A program made the position numbers and the translations under genes. The notes beneath the pieces are model-generated. The model had not been told where the DNA came from. It made no database searches and saw only the letters and a program-made list of their open reading frames with translations. Positions 34,200 through 45,480 of a stretch of 64,000 nucleotides of DNA are shown here, piece after piece. The stretch covers positions 15,918,563 through 15,982,562 of the forward strand of contig LR990048.1 of assembly GCA_905147135.1 (NCBI GenBank), read 5' to 3'. Each line of letters starts with the position of its first letter. The first letter of the stretch is position 1. The stretch comes from Blastobasis lacticolella (taxonomy: Eukaryota > Arthropoda > Insecta > Lepidoptera > Blastobasidae).

Positions 34200-34740
34200 G
34201 TTTAGTAAGTCGTACCACCCCTGGGCATAGCAAGGGGGGGTTTCAGGGGGTTCAATACCCCCCGAAATTATTTCACATCAACTGTGCCGCGTCATCAACT
34301 CGGATTTTATCAGCAAAAATACAAAAAATTTCGAGCTTGCTGCGCTCGCTCATTTATTAGTTTTCTTTAATAAGTACGCTCCAGCTCTTTTTAATCAGAA
34401 TTTGAAACATTTCGAGCTCGTTACGCTCGCTCAAGTTTTACATGTCCACATCGACCGCGCTGAGAGTTTAATTCGGAGTTGCAATATACGCAAATTCCTA
34501 GTAGAACGCGCTGCGCATATTCAATCTATGGGTTGACGTTATGATGTTACATTTATCATGTGAACCCCGGGTCTTGTGAGCCAAAATTAGAAAAATTTGG
34601 AGCGCGTTACGTTCGCTCATTTTTTAATTACAGTTAATTTCATTACGAACACCCTAAGTATCTTAATATGAATTTGGTTACTTTTATTACGATTACCCCA
34701 TCTTTAATCTGGACACCCCCCCCCCTCAAAACCCCACTGC
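34200..34740. repeat. Degenerate minisatellite of TTTCGAGC...GCTCGCTCA units
   Basis: AAATTTCGAGCTTGCTGCGC, ACATTTCGAGCTCGTTACGC and AAATTTGGAGCGCGTTACGT each lead into a TCGCTCA block, spaced about 80-220 bp. The tract ends with a run of C (34717-34730) and begins beside a G/C-run inverted pair (GGGGGGG at about 34234, CCCCCC at about 34258). A second such tract lies at 41205-41640. Confidence 0.6.
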
Positions 34741-34797
34741 ACGTGAGCAATATTCTAAGTAATACCTTTATGATATGACCTTTCTCTTACACCTCTG

Positions 34798-35050
34798 CAG
34801 CACAGCCCATAACAGTCCACTGCAGGACTCAGGGCCTCTCCCACCAAAGGGGAGGGTATTGCCATAATCTCCACGCTTGGCAAGGGGGATGGAGATCGCA
34901 GTGTAATAAATATAACAATGGAAAACGCTGCTGCCCATTTTACAGACTATAAAGACACTAGATTTTTTGTCTCTAAAACATGAGTCACCTCGTACAATGT
35001 TCAATAATGTAAGGGGTTGGAGCTATTCTACTCTGCCGGACACCACACGG
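34798..35050 (-). mobile_element. Retroposon family D
   Basis: CAGCACAGCCCATAACAGTC, CCACCAAAGGGGAGGGTATT, GAAAACGCTGCTGCCCATTT and GTAAGGGGTTGGAGCTATTC, in the same order as 14190-14435. Confidence 0.65.
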
Positions 35051-35556
35051 CCACCTCTAACATCTTTGGGTAGTACGTAACTAACCTAAACAACCTATCT
35101 AAGTACTCGCTAAAAATTGGTCTATGCTAAAAGCTTGCCTTTATCTCTAGCCTAGCCTTCATGCTCAAACTGGATATTTAGGTACTATTTTATCTTAATC
35201 GAATCATAGATTAATCATGCTCTATAAAGACCTCTAGACAGCAGTATAAATTATGATTATGTATGACTAAGTCCATGTGCATGACAGACTAACGCCCGCA
35301 CCAAATGACAAATGAAGGCGGCGTTATGGGACTGTGTTACTGTTAAAGTGGTTTGATAAAGCATTACGTCTATTGATAAAGCTAACCTCGAGACATGCGT
35401 GACCAATTCTGCATTAGTTGCAGATAGGCAGTGTAGGTACCTATCTATAATACTTTTGTTTTTAATTTTTTTTTGTTATGCGAAATACAAACGTAGGCAA
35501 GCGAGCCACCTGATGGAAAGACGGGAATTATTTTTTAGAATTACATCATCTTCATC
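35051..35556. other. Intergenic; family C tail scrap
   Basis: 35490-35522 has GTAGGCAAGCGAGCCACCTG, a scrap of family C. Otherwise nothing. Confidence 0.3.
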
Positions 35557-35617
35557 TTGGCGTTATGTCCCGGTTGCGCCCACACGCGGCCTGCGAGGGT
35601 CTGGGGTCCGCTTTTTT
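35557..35617 (-). mobile_element. SINE-B tail scrap
   Basis: CTTGGCGTTATGTCCCGGTT followed by GCGGCCTGCGAGGGTCTGGG and GTCCGC only. Confidence 0.6.
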
Positions 35618-35889
35618 AGGATAATATTCAATTCATAGTAATTAATTTAAATTTGTTAGTTAATTCATTGTTAATAAAAATAACGTAGAATTAATATAGT
35701 AGGTAGCTCATTTCATGACTAAACTTATTAAAAAAAATTATCGACAAATATGTTTTGGTAAGATAAAGCTAGTGACAAGCGATCCGTATCGCAATGGTCA
35801 CCATGCACAGGATTCTGGGTTCGATTCCAGACAGACTGAACTGATTGCAGAAGACGTCAGAGAAAGATAGGTAACCTCCTGGCAGTAAG

Positions 35890-36040
35890 TAAGTAAGTAA
35901 GTAAAGTAAAAACTTTTTATTGCACACACCAAAGTAAAAGATACATAAACGAAAAATATAACAATGCATATGCGCGCAAAGGCGGCCTTATCGCTTTAAG
36001 CGATCTCTTCCAGGCAACCTTTGGGAAGAGGTAAACTATC
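35890..36040 (-). mobile_element. LINE 3' untranslated region
   Basis: On the plus strand AAGTAAAAACTTTTTATTGC leads to GGCGGCCTTATCGCTTTAAG and CGATCTCTTCCAGGCAACCT, the reversed 3' end of a CR1/Jockey-type LINE related to 7873-8046. Four GTAA units (35885-35900) mark the tail. A tRNA-like scrap (GGGTTCGATTCCAGAC) precedes it at about 35816-35832. Confidence 0.6.
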
Positions 36041-36602
36041 ACATTATCTTATAGTAGTGCAAGAGCAAATAAGGAGAAAACTAAAATATGTGCTTACACA
36101 CGTCAACATAAATAAATATATTAAGAGAATACCATAAATATATTATTATTAAACTATGGATAAATAAAATACAATACAATATACATATTTTTATATATAC
36201 AATAAAAGAACTATAATCTGGCAGTGTAAGCAAGTACTACAGGGAGAACCCCTTTCTGCCTGAATGTGCAGGTTTCCTCACGAGGTTGCACATTTGAAGT
36301 GCATATATTGGCATATAAACGATTAATTTGATAGAAAATCGCAATCAGAAATTAATACGAGCTGTGATTTATTTAAAAGCTATTTGGTGCACTCTGCTAT
36401 TAATAATGGTCCACGCGTCAATTCTTAGAAGTGAACTACGCTAGCCGCCCTTTGTATATAAGTTATCGTTATGTATGTCCTAGTGTGCAATAATGGTATT
36501 GTAGAAACATATTTATGAATTGATAAATAAGGACTGAAGTTGAATTCAACTAAATTATGTAGCTGTCAAATATGAGTAGTGGTTTATTATCTTATAAGGC
36601 AA
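36041..36602. other. Intergenic, AT-rich
   Basis: A SINE-B scrap (TGCCTGAATGTGCAGGTTTC) is at 36256-36280. Nothing else. Confidence 0.3.
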
Positions 36603-36667
36603 TTAGATCTACCAAATCCTGGATCGCATGGCCCTCGCATGCGAGAGCACAACCGGGACATTAACGC
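36603..36667 (+). mobile_element. SINE-B tail scrap
   Basis: AGATCTACCAAATCCTGGAT, then GAGAGCACAACCGGGACATT and AACGCCAAATTC. Confidence 0.65.
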
Positions 36668-36699
36668 CAAATTCAATATTTTTATTCCTAATTTCCTTG

Positions 36700-36895
36700 T
36701 GGACTATAACCCTACCTACCCTTTTTTCTTCCTTATAAACCTTCCTCTTGAATAACTCTATCTGTTACTGAAAACCGCATTTAAATCCACTGCGTAGTTT
36801 AAAATATCTAAGCGTACATAGATACATACATGACTAGGACCACACGGCGGGAAGCGTCTTTGTTTTATACTATGTACAGATAGATAAGAAAAAGC
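36700..36895 (+). repeat. Transposon 3' domain H, copy 1
   Basis: CCCTACCTACCC tract, GAAAACCGCATTTAAATCCA, CTGCGTAGTTTAAAATATCT, AAGCGTACATAGATAC and CTTTGTTTTATACTATGTAC; the same order recurs at 46385-46560. Confidence 0.6.
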
Positions 36896-37025
36896 ATAGC
36901 ATTATCATCAACCTTAAGCGAAAACTAAACTCGCTAAGTTGCTCTTAACTTTATGAGCCCGATTTTGTGACGCCTGAATGCTTAGGAATATCCTAAGGCG
37001 TCAACTTAAGAGTAAGGGGACTAAC

Positions 37026-37132
37026 TGCCGTTTTCACTAAATTTAGGAATTGGCTAAGTTCTTTCTTATCTCGGATCGGGTATCTTAAGACGGATTTTAA
37101 GCATCTCCTAAGTTAAGAGAAAACGGCCATAA
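37026..37132. mobile_element. Probable short MITE
   Basis: GCCGTTTTCACTAAATTTAGGA near the left end (37028-37049) is mirrored by the complement at 37108-37131 (CTCCTAAGTTAAGAGAAAAC then GGCC). About 107 bp, no coding capacity; further TAAGTT/AACTTA inverted pieces lie just to its left. Confidence 0.45.
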
Positions 37133-39376
37133 GTCTAAGCACAATCAGACATTAGAGAGTAACCAGCTAGGGATCTCCGAACTCCGCAGACCAAAAAATG
37201 GGCAGCAGCGTTTTCTATTGGCGCACCTGACCTAAGCAGAATCTGACTACCCCAGAATCTGTTGTAATGAGAATCTGATCTACAGCGCCGAGTTCTTTTA
37301 AAAACTGCAAAATTGACCCCAACAGCAGTGAAATGGATCGATGTAGGACAACCGTCGCATTCCGTTTCATAAGCCTACAGTCTACAACAGTAACTTTTCT
37401 GTTTCCATATCCCGCTGCCTTAAAGCGATAAAACACACAAATGTAACACACGGGTGTCGTGTAAGATAAACTGCCTCGGATCACGCGATATGCAGGCGAA
37501 ATTGGAGCAAACACCGCGGGATATCAGCTGGATTGAACACCTGGTATTTTGACCTGTGGCTTTTGCAAGTGACAGTCCTGTGAGCGCGTGTACCAAAAAC
37601 TGAGTGCATAGTGCAATGCTTCGCTACATGACTTGCACTTACTACGTATATGTAATAAGTACTTAGCTCCAAGTAGATACTACCACTGGAGGAAATCTAA
37701 AAAATTGATTGAATTGGTATGTAGGTACCAAAGTGCATTGAAACAAAATAACTTCACATCCGAAATAAACATAGCACGTGGTATGAGGAACCGGGCAGAG
37801 TTCACTTGGAATATTTAACTTTGGAAATTCACAGAAAATTCTGCAGCCTCCCAAGAGACACCAAGCAGGTATTTATTAAAAAAAATCAAATCAAATCAAA
37901 TAGTTTATTTGCAAGAATACAGTAGTTGATAATACAGTTCTTAAAATTAATACAGTGGTAAGTATTCAACTTGCACGCAAGTGTGCAAACATTGTGAATC
38001 TAAATAATTTGTCATTCAAACTTTAAATTCTAGGTACTCTTTTACACTATAGAAAGAATGGTAGAGCAACCAAGCAGTCAATTTAGATTTGAATGAGTTC
38101 CCAGTCAACAACTTCAAGTCTTCAATAAATGTAAGAAAGTTTTAATTTATATATATGGACTTATGTTTTATCTTTATAGAAGGCTTGTATTGTATCGAAC
38201 AACAGTCACTTTCTGTTGGAAACATGCTGTAGATACCTACCTACTGCGTGGGTTAGTATCTACCTACCACCTATAGAAATTTTCTCCTCCAGGATCTTAA
38301 GCGAAGTCCTTTCATCCTCATTTGCAATTTTTCCTAGAATTCGCTTACATCAGTTTGCGGATTCCTTATTGGACCGCACTGATATGGCAATGGAATGCCG
38401 TCTGTTTTTCCGCAGATGTTTTTTTTATACCACTAAAGTGGCAAACAAGCTTACGGCCTGCATGATGGTAAGCAGTCACCGCAGCCCATGGACGTTTGCA
38501 ATACCAGGCCATTACCCACGCGTTGTCGTGTAGATAATCTTCGACATATTCGGTCTGAACGGAGTTTCTGGGATTTAACAAGTGAACTTTGACACACTCT
38601 CCTTCCTCAATATTTGTCTTCCTACGTACCTACTTACAAAGTACCTTAATCATTGTGGTCGAAACTTCGGCATTACCTGCGAAGTCCGACAAGTCCAACT
38701 TAGGGTTGTGTCCTTCAATGACCAGTTAATCTGATTTGTATTTATTACTAGCTTGCCCGCCGCGACTACGTTCACCTACCCTACAAGAAGTTTTACATTG
38801 GTATGCTAGCTCCACATATCGGCAATAAGAATTACTACTTTGAGTGTGTGTTTAGTAACTCTATTTATCAGCAGATGGCGCTAATTTGATAATTGCATAT
38901 CAACTCGGCCTGTGTCGCACGGTTTTTCTCGTTGTTACTATATTATAGCCACAAATGTGAAAGAAACCGTTAGCATGGATGCGAGCGGTCCAAATATATA
39001 TAAGGTCCCTGGAGCTCTATTTTAGAATCACTCGTATAAGGAATCGACAAAGGACCCCGCAAAACGTTCTTAGGAAAATGTGGTTTCAGTTAATTTTAAT
39101 GAAATTTTCATATGTTATAGAGAGTAGAGTTTCCGTGGAATCGATCGGGATTCTGAATAACAGTTTTCGAATCGATCGACACGGATTCGCCGCTCACGAA
39201 TTTCGTGTCCAATCGTTCGGAAACGGTTTCGAATCATTGTAAATATGGCTACTGTATTTTCTGTCTCTACAAACTAACCACGAGTGCGAAAGAGATAGGC
39301 AGCGCACGCGAGCGCTCGCGTTCAAAAATAAGGCCCCAGGGGGCCGATTCTCGCGCATTGCGACGTATCTGACGAC
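37133..39376. other. Intergenic; LINE tails and SINE debris, no supported gene
   Basis: 37870-37930 (AATCAAATCAAATCAAATAG, TTTATTTGCAAGAATACAG) is a reversed LINE 3' tail. 38415-38530 carries a family C/E-like tail (GATGGTAAGCAGTCACCGCA, GCGTTGTCG). 38755-38800 is TE debris (TTGCCCGCCGCGACTACGTT). Open frames such as 38216-38533 overlap these and are not supported. Confidence 0.4.
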
Positions 39377-39644
39377 GACGACCTGAGTGGTTCAGTGCTC
39401 AACATGCCGGTCTGCCACGCAAGAGGTCCCGGGTTCGATTCCCGGCCGGGCAGAAATTGAAATGATGAATTTTAATTTCTGTTACGGGTCTGGGTGTTCT
39501 ATGTATAATAAGTATGTATTTAAAAGTATAATATAAGTAGTTTATCAGTTATCTAGCACCCATAACACAAGCTATGCTTACTTTGGGGCTAGATGGCGCT
39601 GTGTGAATTTGTCCACGATTATTTATTTATTTTATTTTATTTAT
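39377..39644 (+). mobile_element. SINE-A, best-preserved full-length copy
   Basis: GACGACCTGAGTGGTTCAGT, CGGTCTGCCACGCAAGAGGT, GGGTTCGATTCCCGGCCGGG (B box), CTGTTACGGGTCTGGGTGTT, ACTTTGGGGCTAGATGGCGC and a TTTATTTTATTTTATTTAT tail. The head retains A- and B-box-like elements of a tRNA gene, so it could be transcribed by RNA polymerase III. Confidence 0.92.
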
Positions 39645-39669
39645 CTCGAATTCGACATAATCTCAATCA

Positions 39670-40010
39670 TTTTTTTTTTATCTCGTACGGTAGGCAAACA
39701 TGCAAGCGGGCCACCTGATGGAAAGTGGTCACCACTGCCTATAGACATTAGCAACACCAAGAGTATCGCTAATGCGTTGCCCACCTCCTCACGTTGCTCT
39801 GGCAGCAAAAAGCAAATGCCACTCCACTGCCAAAGCCACGGTTTCCCAAATCCCCACCCCATGGAGCACTGGAAACCTTACTCACCGGCAGAAACACAAT
39901 ACTATTTAAAAGAGTATTATTTAGCTGCGATACTCTGTAAGGTGGAGGTACTTCCCCAGTCGGGCGGCTCCAATTCGAACGAGATACCCCGCTATGCCCT
40001 ACCTCTCTTA
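39670..40010 (-). mobile_element. Poly-A retroposon family C, copy 2
   Basis: Nearly the same sequence as 320-654: GTAGGCAAACATGCAAGCGG, TAGACATTAGCAACACCAAG, CCACCCCATGGAGCACTGGA, AGTCGGGCGGCTCCAATTCG. The T run at 39670-39678 is the reversed poly-A tail. Confidence 0.85.
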
Positions 40011-41128
40011 GAAATCTATTACTAAAATAATGTACTTATTTACAGTAACAATTCATATAATTATGGTACACCAGAACTAAAGGGACTTGCATCTACTTAT
40101 TATCTTGTTCTTCAAAATGTTTACAACGCAACACTTCCAATTTGCAACCCAGACATCGCCATGTCTGGTCTTTAGGAAACCTAGAAAAACAAATAAATGT
40201 AAATAAACGTAAATATGCGATTGATCCGTTAATTTGTTTCATAAAATGTCTGAACATTTTAAATGTCATTTAGGTACATTTTTGGTGCGAAACCCTGCTT
40301 AATATATATAAAATTGAGGACCGCTATTTACAAGATTTACATAAAGACGGAATGATATTGTTTGCCCTCAACATACAACAAAACATGTGTTCTCATCAAG
40401 GTATTACATGTTCCTTGAACCGCTTCTCTACAACAGATTAAATAGAAAATTACGTCTGTATTGTAACTGTTACAGTAGTTGTAAGAAAATGGTTAAAGAA
40501 GCTCTCCAAAAGATGTCATATGAAGATACAGAGAAATTACTGTTAGTTCTAGGTTCATTTATTATAAACATAAATGCCATGCCATGTTAAATTTTCGCCT
40601 TTTGTACTTTTTCGACTTTTAGTTTTTCGCCTGAGTTCAGGCAATTTAGTTATTATTATACCTTTAATGTAAACCTAAAATACAATGATGTTATAAATAT
40701 TTCGTCACTCGTTTCGATTCAGCACCTACCTATACTTACACATTTTTCTTTTTGGACAAAAGTCACGCAAAGGGTTTTAGGTACCTACCAAAAATTTGAC
40801 TTTATACTGCGCTAATATGTACCTAATTTATTCAAACACTCAGGCTCAGACGAGATTAAAACATACTTTCATATTTTATTATTAACCCACGATCTGATCA
40901 GCATACAGATAACCTCAAGCAGCTTAAGACAATAGTGTTCCGGGCCTTGTAATAGGTAATGGTGGCGATAGCGACCCCGACAAAGGTTTAGGTCGGTCTG
41001 TTGAGGGTGTAGCAGATAATGTTTATTCGCGGTCTTATGGCCGGTTTACACGTTTCAAGTGTTTACTTCATTTTAAGTTATGACTTCGTGACTAATTGTT
41101 TACACGGTTTAAATCATAAGGAGCCAAT
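40011..41128. other. Intergenic, no firmly supported gene
   Basis: A possible terminal exon on the minus strand (acceptor GTTTTTCTAG at 40181-40190, then 28 codons with WRCLGCKLEVLRCKHF) is too short to rely on. The plus frame 40387-40590 (RLYCNCYSSCKKMVKE) has no domain. Confidence 0.25.
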
Positions 41129-41151
41129 CCCCCCCCCCCCCCCCCCCCCCC
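41129..41151 (+). repeat. Poly-C run, 23 bases
   Basis: Uninterrupted C from 41129 to 41151, the longest homopolymer in the window. It sits at the edge of the minisatellite-like tract, as does the C run near 34717. Confidence 0.95.
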
Positions 41152-41204
41152 ACTCTGACTGACAATCGCCTATGATTTCATGAGCTAAAACCTCAAGCTG
41201 TTAT

Positions 41205-41640
41205 AGCCCTAAGTGTTAAAAATTTCGAGTTTCCTCCGCTCGCTTATTCACTCATTAATCTCCCTTGCTTTCTTTTAACAACCATAATATCAATAATTTC
41301 AAGCTCGCTCTTTAACAGTACCTTCAGTTACTTTTTCACCATTCACCAAGCTGGTTGCGGCCGCTCAATTATTTATTTCCCTACGTTACATTTGTGAGGA
41401 TCACCCCTTAGCTCGCTTATTCATTTAATGATCACCTCAGGTTTGTATAACCCAAAACATCACAAATTTCAAGCTCGCTCCGCTCCCTCATTAATTAATG
41501 ATCACTGCAACTTTTAAAACTTAAAATCTTATAAATTTCGCGCTCGCACATTCATTCATTGTTCATCCCAGCTTTTAGGACCCAAAATATTCGTCCTCAT
41601 TCATTGATTGATCACCCCAATAAGAAAGTTTCCTCCTAAA
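41205..41640. repeat. Degenerate minisatellite of AAATTTC...GCTCGCTC units, second tract
   Basis: AAAAATTTCGAGTTTCCTCC, AATAATTTCAAGCTCGCTC, ACAAATTTCAAGCTCGCTCC and ATAAATTTCGCGCTCGCACA recur with TTAATGATCACC-like spacers, period about 70-100 bp. Same family as 34200-34740. Confidence 0.6.
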
Positions 41641-42117
41641 CTAGCCGTTTACCATGCAAGGGAGGTGGTTTTAACAATGCGTTTCGTTCGGCGCCTACTG
41701 TCCAACCCAGACAACCAGTTAGCGAAAAGCGGATTTGCCAAAGCCTCGCTCGTCCATCTATCAGCAGAGGCCAAGAGCGTTAGTTTGGCTTGGACCCCAC
41801 GGTAGAAGGGCCCCACAACCCCCGGGGTGTTGATATATACACAACCGCAACTATAAAATTTTACTGTTGAATTCGTTATCAAAATATATTATCACGTGAC
41901 AGTAGATCAGCTGCCAGCCGCATGGTGACCCCGAGAGCGCGTGCGGCCTCGCGTCTCACGCGCGATAAGCCACAGATAACATCTGATGTAATCTACGAGA
42001 GATACCATATAGATAATATCTACAGGATGTCCTACTGTTTATGAAAGTTGAATTTCATCATTGTCACCATATGTGAATACAGATGCAAAATTAATGCGAT
42101 TGTCAGTGTCTATTACT
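41641..42117. other. Intergenic, no supported feature
   Basis: Overlapping open frames on both strands (41608-41805, 41649-41882) reflect local composition; no domain recognised. Confidence 0.3.
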
Positions 42118-42308
42118 GAGGGCCTAGTGTGAGTTCCGCTTCGATTTTACTTTACTATCGCGTTTGCGTTTACGTGAAAATTAGTATGGAAAAATATATA
42201 GCGCCGCCTAGTGGTACGTAAATGAAGTTTTTTTCTTCATACTAATTTCGACGTAAACGCAAACGCGATAGTTAAGTAAAATCGAAGCGGAACTCACACT
42301 AGGCCCTC
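42118..42308. mobile_element. Foldback MITE with terminal inverted repeats of about 70 bp
   Basis: GAGGGCCTAGTGTGAGTTCC at 42118 is mirrored exactly at the right end (42289-42308). The inverted match continues through TCGATTTTACTT and CGCGTTTGCGTTTACGT to AATTAGTATG with three or four mismatches or gaps. The loop is about 50 bp. No coding capacity. Confidence 0.9.
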
Positions 42309-43581
42309 TGGTGTTTGTTAAACACCAACGGTGGCGACATTTCTGTGAACTCAGAAATCAGATCAACCAACTTTTCAGTTATTGATCTGGTAAATTGATT
42401 TCTTTGTTTGATTATACCATTGATTTTTATTTCTCTCTGTTGCACGCCTCTTTGCATTATATCCCTTTGAATATTAAAGTTACAAGTTATTGTTTGTTAT
42501 TTATTTGACTGATTTTTCTAGGAAATCCATTTACGAAATTCAGTTACAAATACTGCCAAAATTATCTCTGCTCCCAAACAGACTGACCGATTTACATCCG
42601 CGCTTGGTCCGTGAGTGTGCTTTCTTTTGAAACATTAGTAAGGTCCACTTTGGTAAGACCGGCGTACATATTTTTCATAATTTACCTTTGAGTTATCGTA
42701 CTCTAGAAAAGCGGTATTTCGGGAAGATTATTGTGAAATGTGCTTTTGTGTACCTAACAACAAAATCTTGACCGTGAGTTAGATTCATACCGCCCTGTAT
42801 AGTCTAAAACAATGGCAATGTAGCGAAAGCTGATTGCCGTCGTGTCTAGTGGTTCAGACGGGATTTGCGAACTGTCACTTCATAACCGGCGGCAATGCCA
42901 TAGTTCACATAGCATCGTAGAAATAATTAAAGCATGGTATGCGACCTTCTAGTATTTGGCTTTACTCTGGTTCGGCAGAGGAAAATAGCGCCAACCCTAC
43001 CACTTATTTACCTGATCCCTGATATCACTTATTTCGCGTCCATATCGTTTACATTTTTCTATATCCTAAATTATTTAAATAAAATTAGTTAGCTGAAGTG
43101 GGCTGAAGCTTGCAGTGGGCTGGCTGTATCTCCCGAAATACCGACAACCACTAGAGTAGTGTGGGGTGCCTCCGGACAGGTTAAGTGAAGGTTTATTGGC
43201 GGCTGCACGTGGGTGCATTGGTGCTCTGCAGGAGAGACTCAGCAGTGCAGCAGTGGACTAGTGTAGGCTGACAAATTATTTATATATTCAAAATGTTGTG
43301 TCTATCCGCCTTATTGTACCACTAAGCTAGCAAACAAGCCAGCGTGATGATAAGCAGTCACCGCAGACGTCTGTATACCAGCGGCATCACCGACGCGCTG
43401 CCGACCTCGTAAAAGCCTTTTCACCGCTCTCTCGAAGAACTTCATGTTCCACTTGTAGACATTAGGTGCTGTAGGTTATAGCAAATAGCCCACCAGATTT
43501 TGTTTATAAAAATGTGAAAACTATGCCATAGAATTAGCTCAGTTTGTTAGGGAAGTGCAACAAGAACTTCGGTCTGAGTGA
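42309..43581. other. Intergenic; retroposon scraps
   Basis: 43313-43430 has a family C/E-like tail (GATAAGCAGTCACCGCAGAC). 42955-43000 contains a D-like CGGCAGAGGAAAATAGCGCC. No supported gene. Confidence 0.35.
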
Positions 43582-43632
43582 CACACGACACACGTACACA
43601 CAAACACACACACTCACACACACATGCACGCA
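43582..43632. repeat. (CA)n-rich microsatellite
   Basis: CACACGACACACGTACACAC followed by AAACACACACACTCACACAC; interrupted dinucleotide repeat. Confidence 0.85.
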
Positions 43633-43902
43633 TCGTCATACGTAAACAGGACGCATGGGATAGGACTGCATTTCTATTTCTATTTCTGTTTCTGTATTTT
43701 TATTTTAACCTCATAAATACCCATATCTAATGTAACTTATAAATGGAACGGTAGGAGCTAGACCTGCTGGACTGCAATATAGTTTGATTTAAAAAAATTT
43801 AAGTCGCAGTTTTGTTTTTGACATTGCATCTTTGAATTGTACAATTATAAATAAATTTTATTGCTGTGAAACTGTATGGAAATAAATAAATGAATTAAAA
43901 TG

Positions 43903-44120
43903 AATAGTGTGTTATACTCTGGCTCGGGTCGGAATATTGCAACATCCCTGTAATAAAAGGCGACTAAGTATAGGAGATTTCTTAGAGCCTTATAGCAGCT
44001 AGGACTTCTAGAGACCGAAAATAGGCAGCAAGTTTTCTGTGTGGATTTTAAACCCTGCGATCTCCAACACGCCTGCACAGCGTGGAAGTTATGGCAAAAC
44101 TGTCCACAGAAGTGGAGAAG
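43903..44120 (+). mobile_element. Retroposon family D, diverged
   Basis: AAAAGGCGACTAAGTATAGG, CCGAAAATAGGCAGCAAGTT, CCTGCGATCTCCAACACGCC and GTGGAAGTTATGGCAAAACT are complements of the family D motifs at 14190-14435. Confidence 0.55.
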
Positions 44121-44621
44121 GCTCCAGTTGACTAGAAGACCGACGGACTGTTAGATGAAGGACGTGATGTAATAGGATAGACCAGCCAATGTTATACCTA
44201 TTTACTATTTTCTAGCAGTCAACTTGTTGTGGTGTCATTAAGGGCAGTCTACATTACCTACTCGTACCTATATCAGATATAATAAAAGTGTAACAGATCC
44301 AATCCTGAACAGGAAAATATTTTTAATTTTTTATTGAAGGGTACTCTATTTATTTGTTTATTTAAACGACACTCCAGCCGAAACTGTATTTTTTCATTTT
44401 TGTCTGCCTTTTTGTCAGTGTCTATAATGCATGCAAACCCGGTTTTCCGGAAAACACGACACTAATAATGTTTGAATTTCGAATGTTATATTTTGTAATA
44501 GTAGATTGAAAACAAAATTAGAGGCAAAATGCGTGTCAATTTCTTTTTAAGTTATCACTGAGGAATTTGTCTGAGCCAAATTCAAAACATACATCAACAT
44601 TTAAAAGTTAGAAAACTTTGT
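44121..44621. other. Intergenic, no supported feature
   Basis: Nothing recognised other than AT-rich sequence. Confidence 0.3.
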
Positions 44622-45480
44622 TGCCCCGGTTTCCTCATGAACTTACCCCAGAACAAACCAGGACTCGAGTTGATTGGTTTAATTATTTTTTGTCAATGTA
44701 CGATTACGATCGAATAAATTATAGAAAAAAAATTATATGCAGTTAAAATGCTTTGTGACAGGAGATAAAACATGGATAGATTGTTACATGCCGAAAAGAA
44801 GGCAACAGTCTTCTATATTGGTGTTCGAAGGCGACAGCAAACCAACAAAATTGAGGCCGGCGCGAAGCGTAGGCAAAAACATTATTGAGTATTTTCTTCC
44901 GGATGAGTCCTGTCTTCACGATCATACTTGAAGGACAAAAGACAGTTAAAGCTGAGTGGCAGGTAAACCGCCATTTGTTTGCCCAGTGTCCTTGAAATAA
45001 TTGGGGAAAACGACCAGGAAGTCAAGAAGACAATGCTTCGGCCCACATCGTGGCATAAGACAATGAAATTTTTGGCTTCTGAAAAGGTAGAGCATGGTCC
45101 AGATATGGCGCCACTCGATTTCTTAATTTTACCAAAAATCAAAAATTTGATGAGAGGTTTAAGGCCTTGCCACATACAAAGCTCGGCGCGAGCGCGGCGC
45201 TCGCGCCGAGCTTTGTATGTGCTAGGCACATATTTGCTAGGCAACCATCGCGCCGCGCGATGGTTGCCTAGCAAATAACGCGCCGCGCGATGGTTGCCTA
45301 GCAAATATCGCACCGCGCTCACGCCGCGCTCGCGCCGAGCTTTGTATGTGGCAAGGCCTTTAAGGTAAACTTGGTAAGGTATCCGTGACAAGCTGTGAGC
45401 TTTCAATTAGCACGTGGAAAACATGCCCTCTGACCTCATGTTTTCAAAAATGGTTTGACTGACTGAAAAAAGGTTTATAA
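44622..45480 (+). pseudogene. Mariner transposase relic
   Basis: Reading across frames, PHELTPEQTRTRVDWFNYFL, then VTGDKTWIDCYMPKRRQQSS (family V-T-G-D-E-x-W-I with the first catalytic Asp), KPTKLRPARSVGKN, DNASAHIVA (second Asp motif) and PDMAPLDFLILPKIKN (third, D34D-type Asp) are all in mariner order. Stops and frameshifts separate them and the N-terminal DNA-binding part is missing, so it cannot encode an active transposase. A palindromic TTAA-flanked element (45163-45358) is inserted right after NLMRGL; mariner-like FKNGLTD sequence resumes beyond it. Confidence 0.85.
45163..45358. mobile_element. GC-rich palindromic element with TTTAA target duplication
   Basis: A 196-bp element flanked on both sides by TTTAA (45158-45162, 45359-45363), so a TTAA-type duplication as made by piggyBac-like transposases. 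Its ends are GGCCTTGCCACATACAAAGC and its exact complement, continuing into GCTCGGCGCGAGCGCGGCG. Inside, ATTTGCTAGGCAACCATCGC and its complement form a second palindrome, and GCGCGATGGTTGCCTAGCAA is repeated in tandem. No coding capacity; open frames on both strands are artefacts of the palindrome. Confidence 0.85.

Noticed and set aside
40094..40180. Short terminal exon with CxxC (WRCLGCKLEVLRCKHF) on the minus strand
   Set aside because: Good acceptor but only 28 codons and no partner exon found.
44882..45406. 174-codon minus-strand frame with repeated AARYLLGNHR-like units
   Set aside because: Produced by the palindromic element and the antisense of mariner; a repeat artefact.
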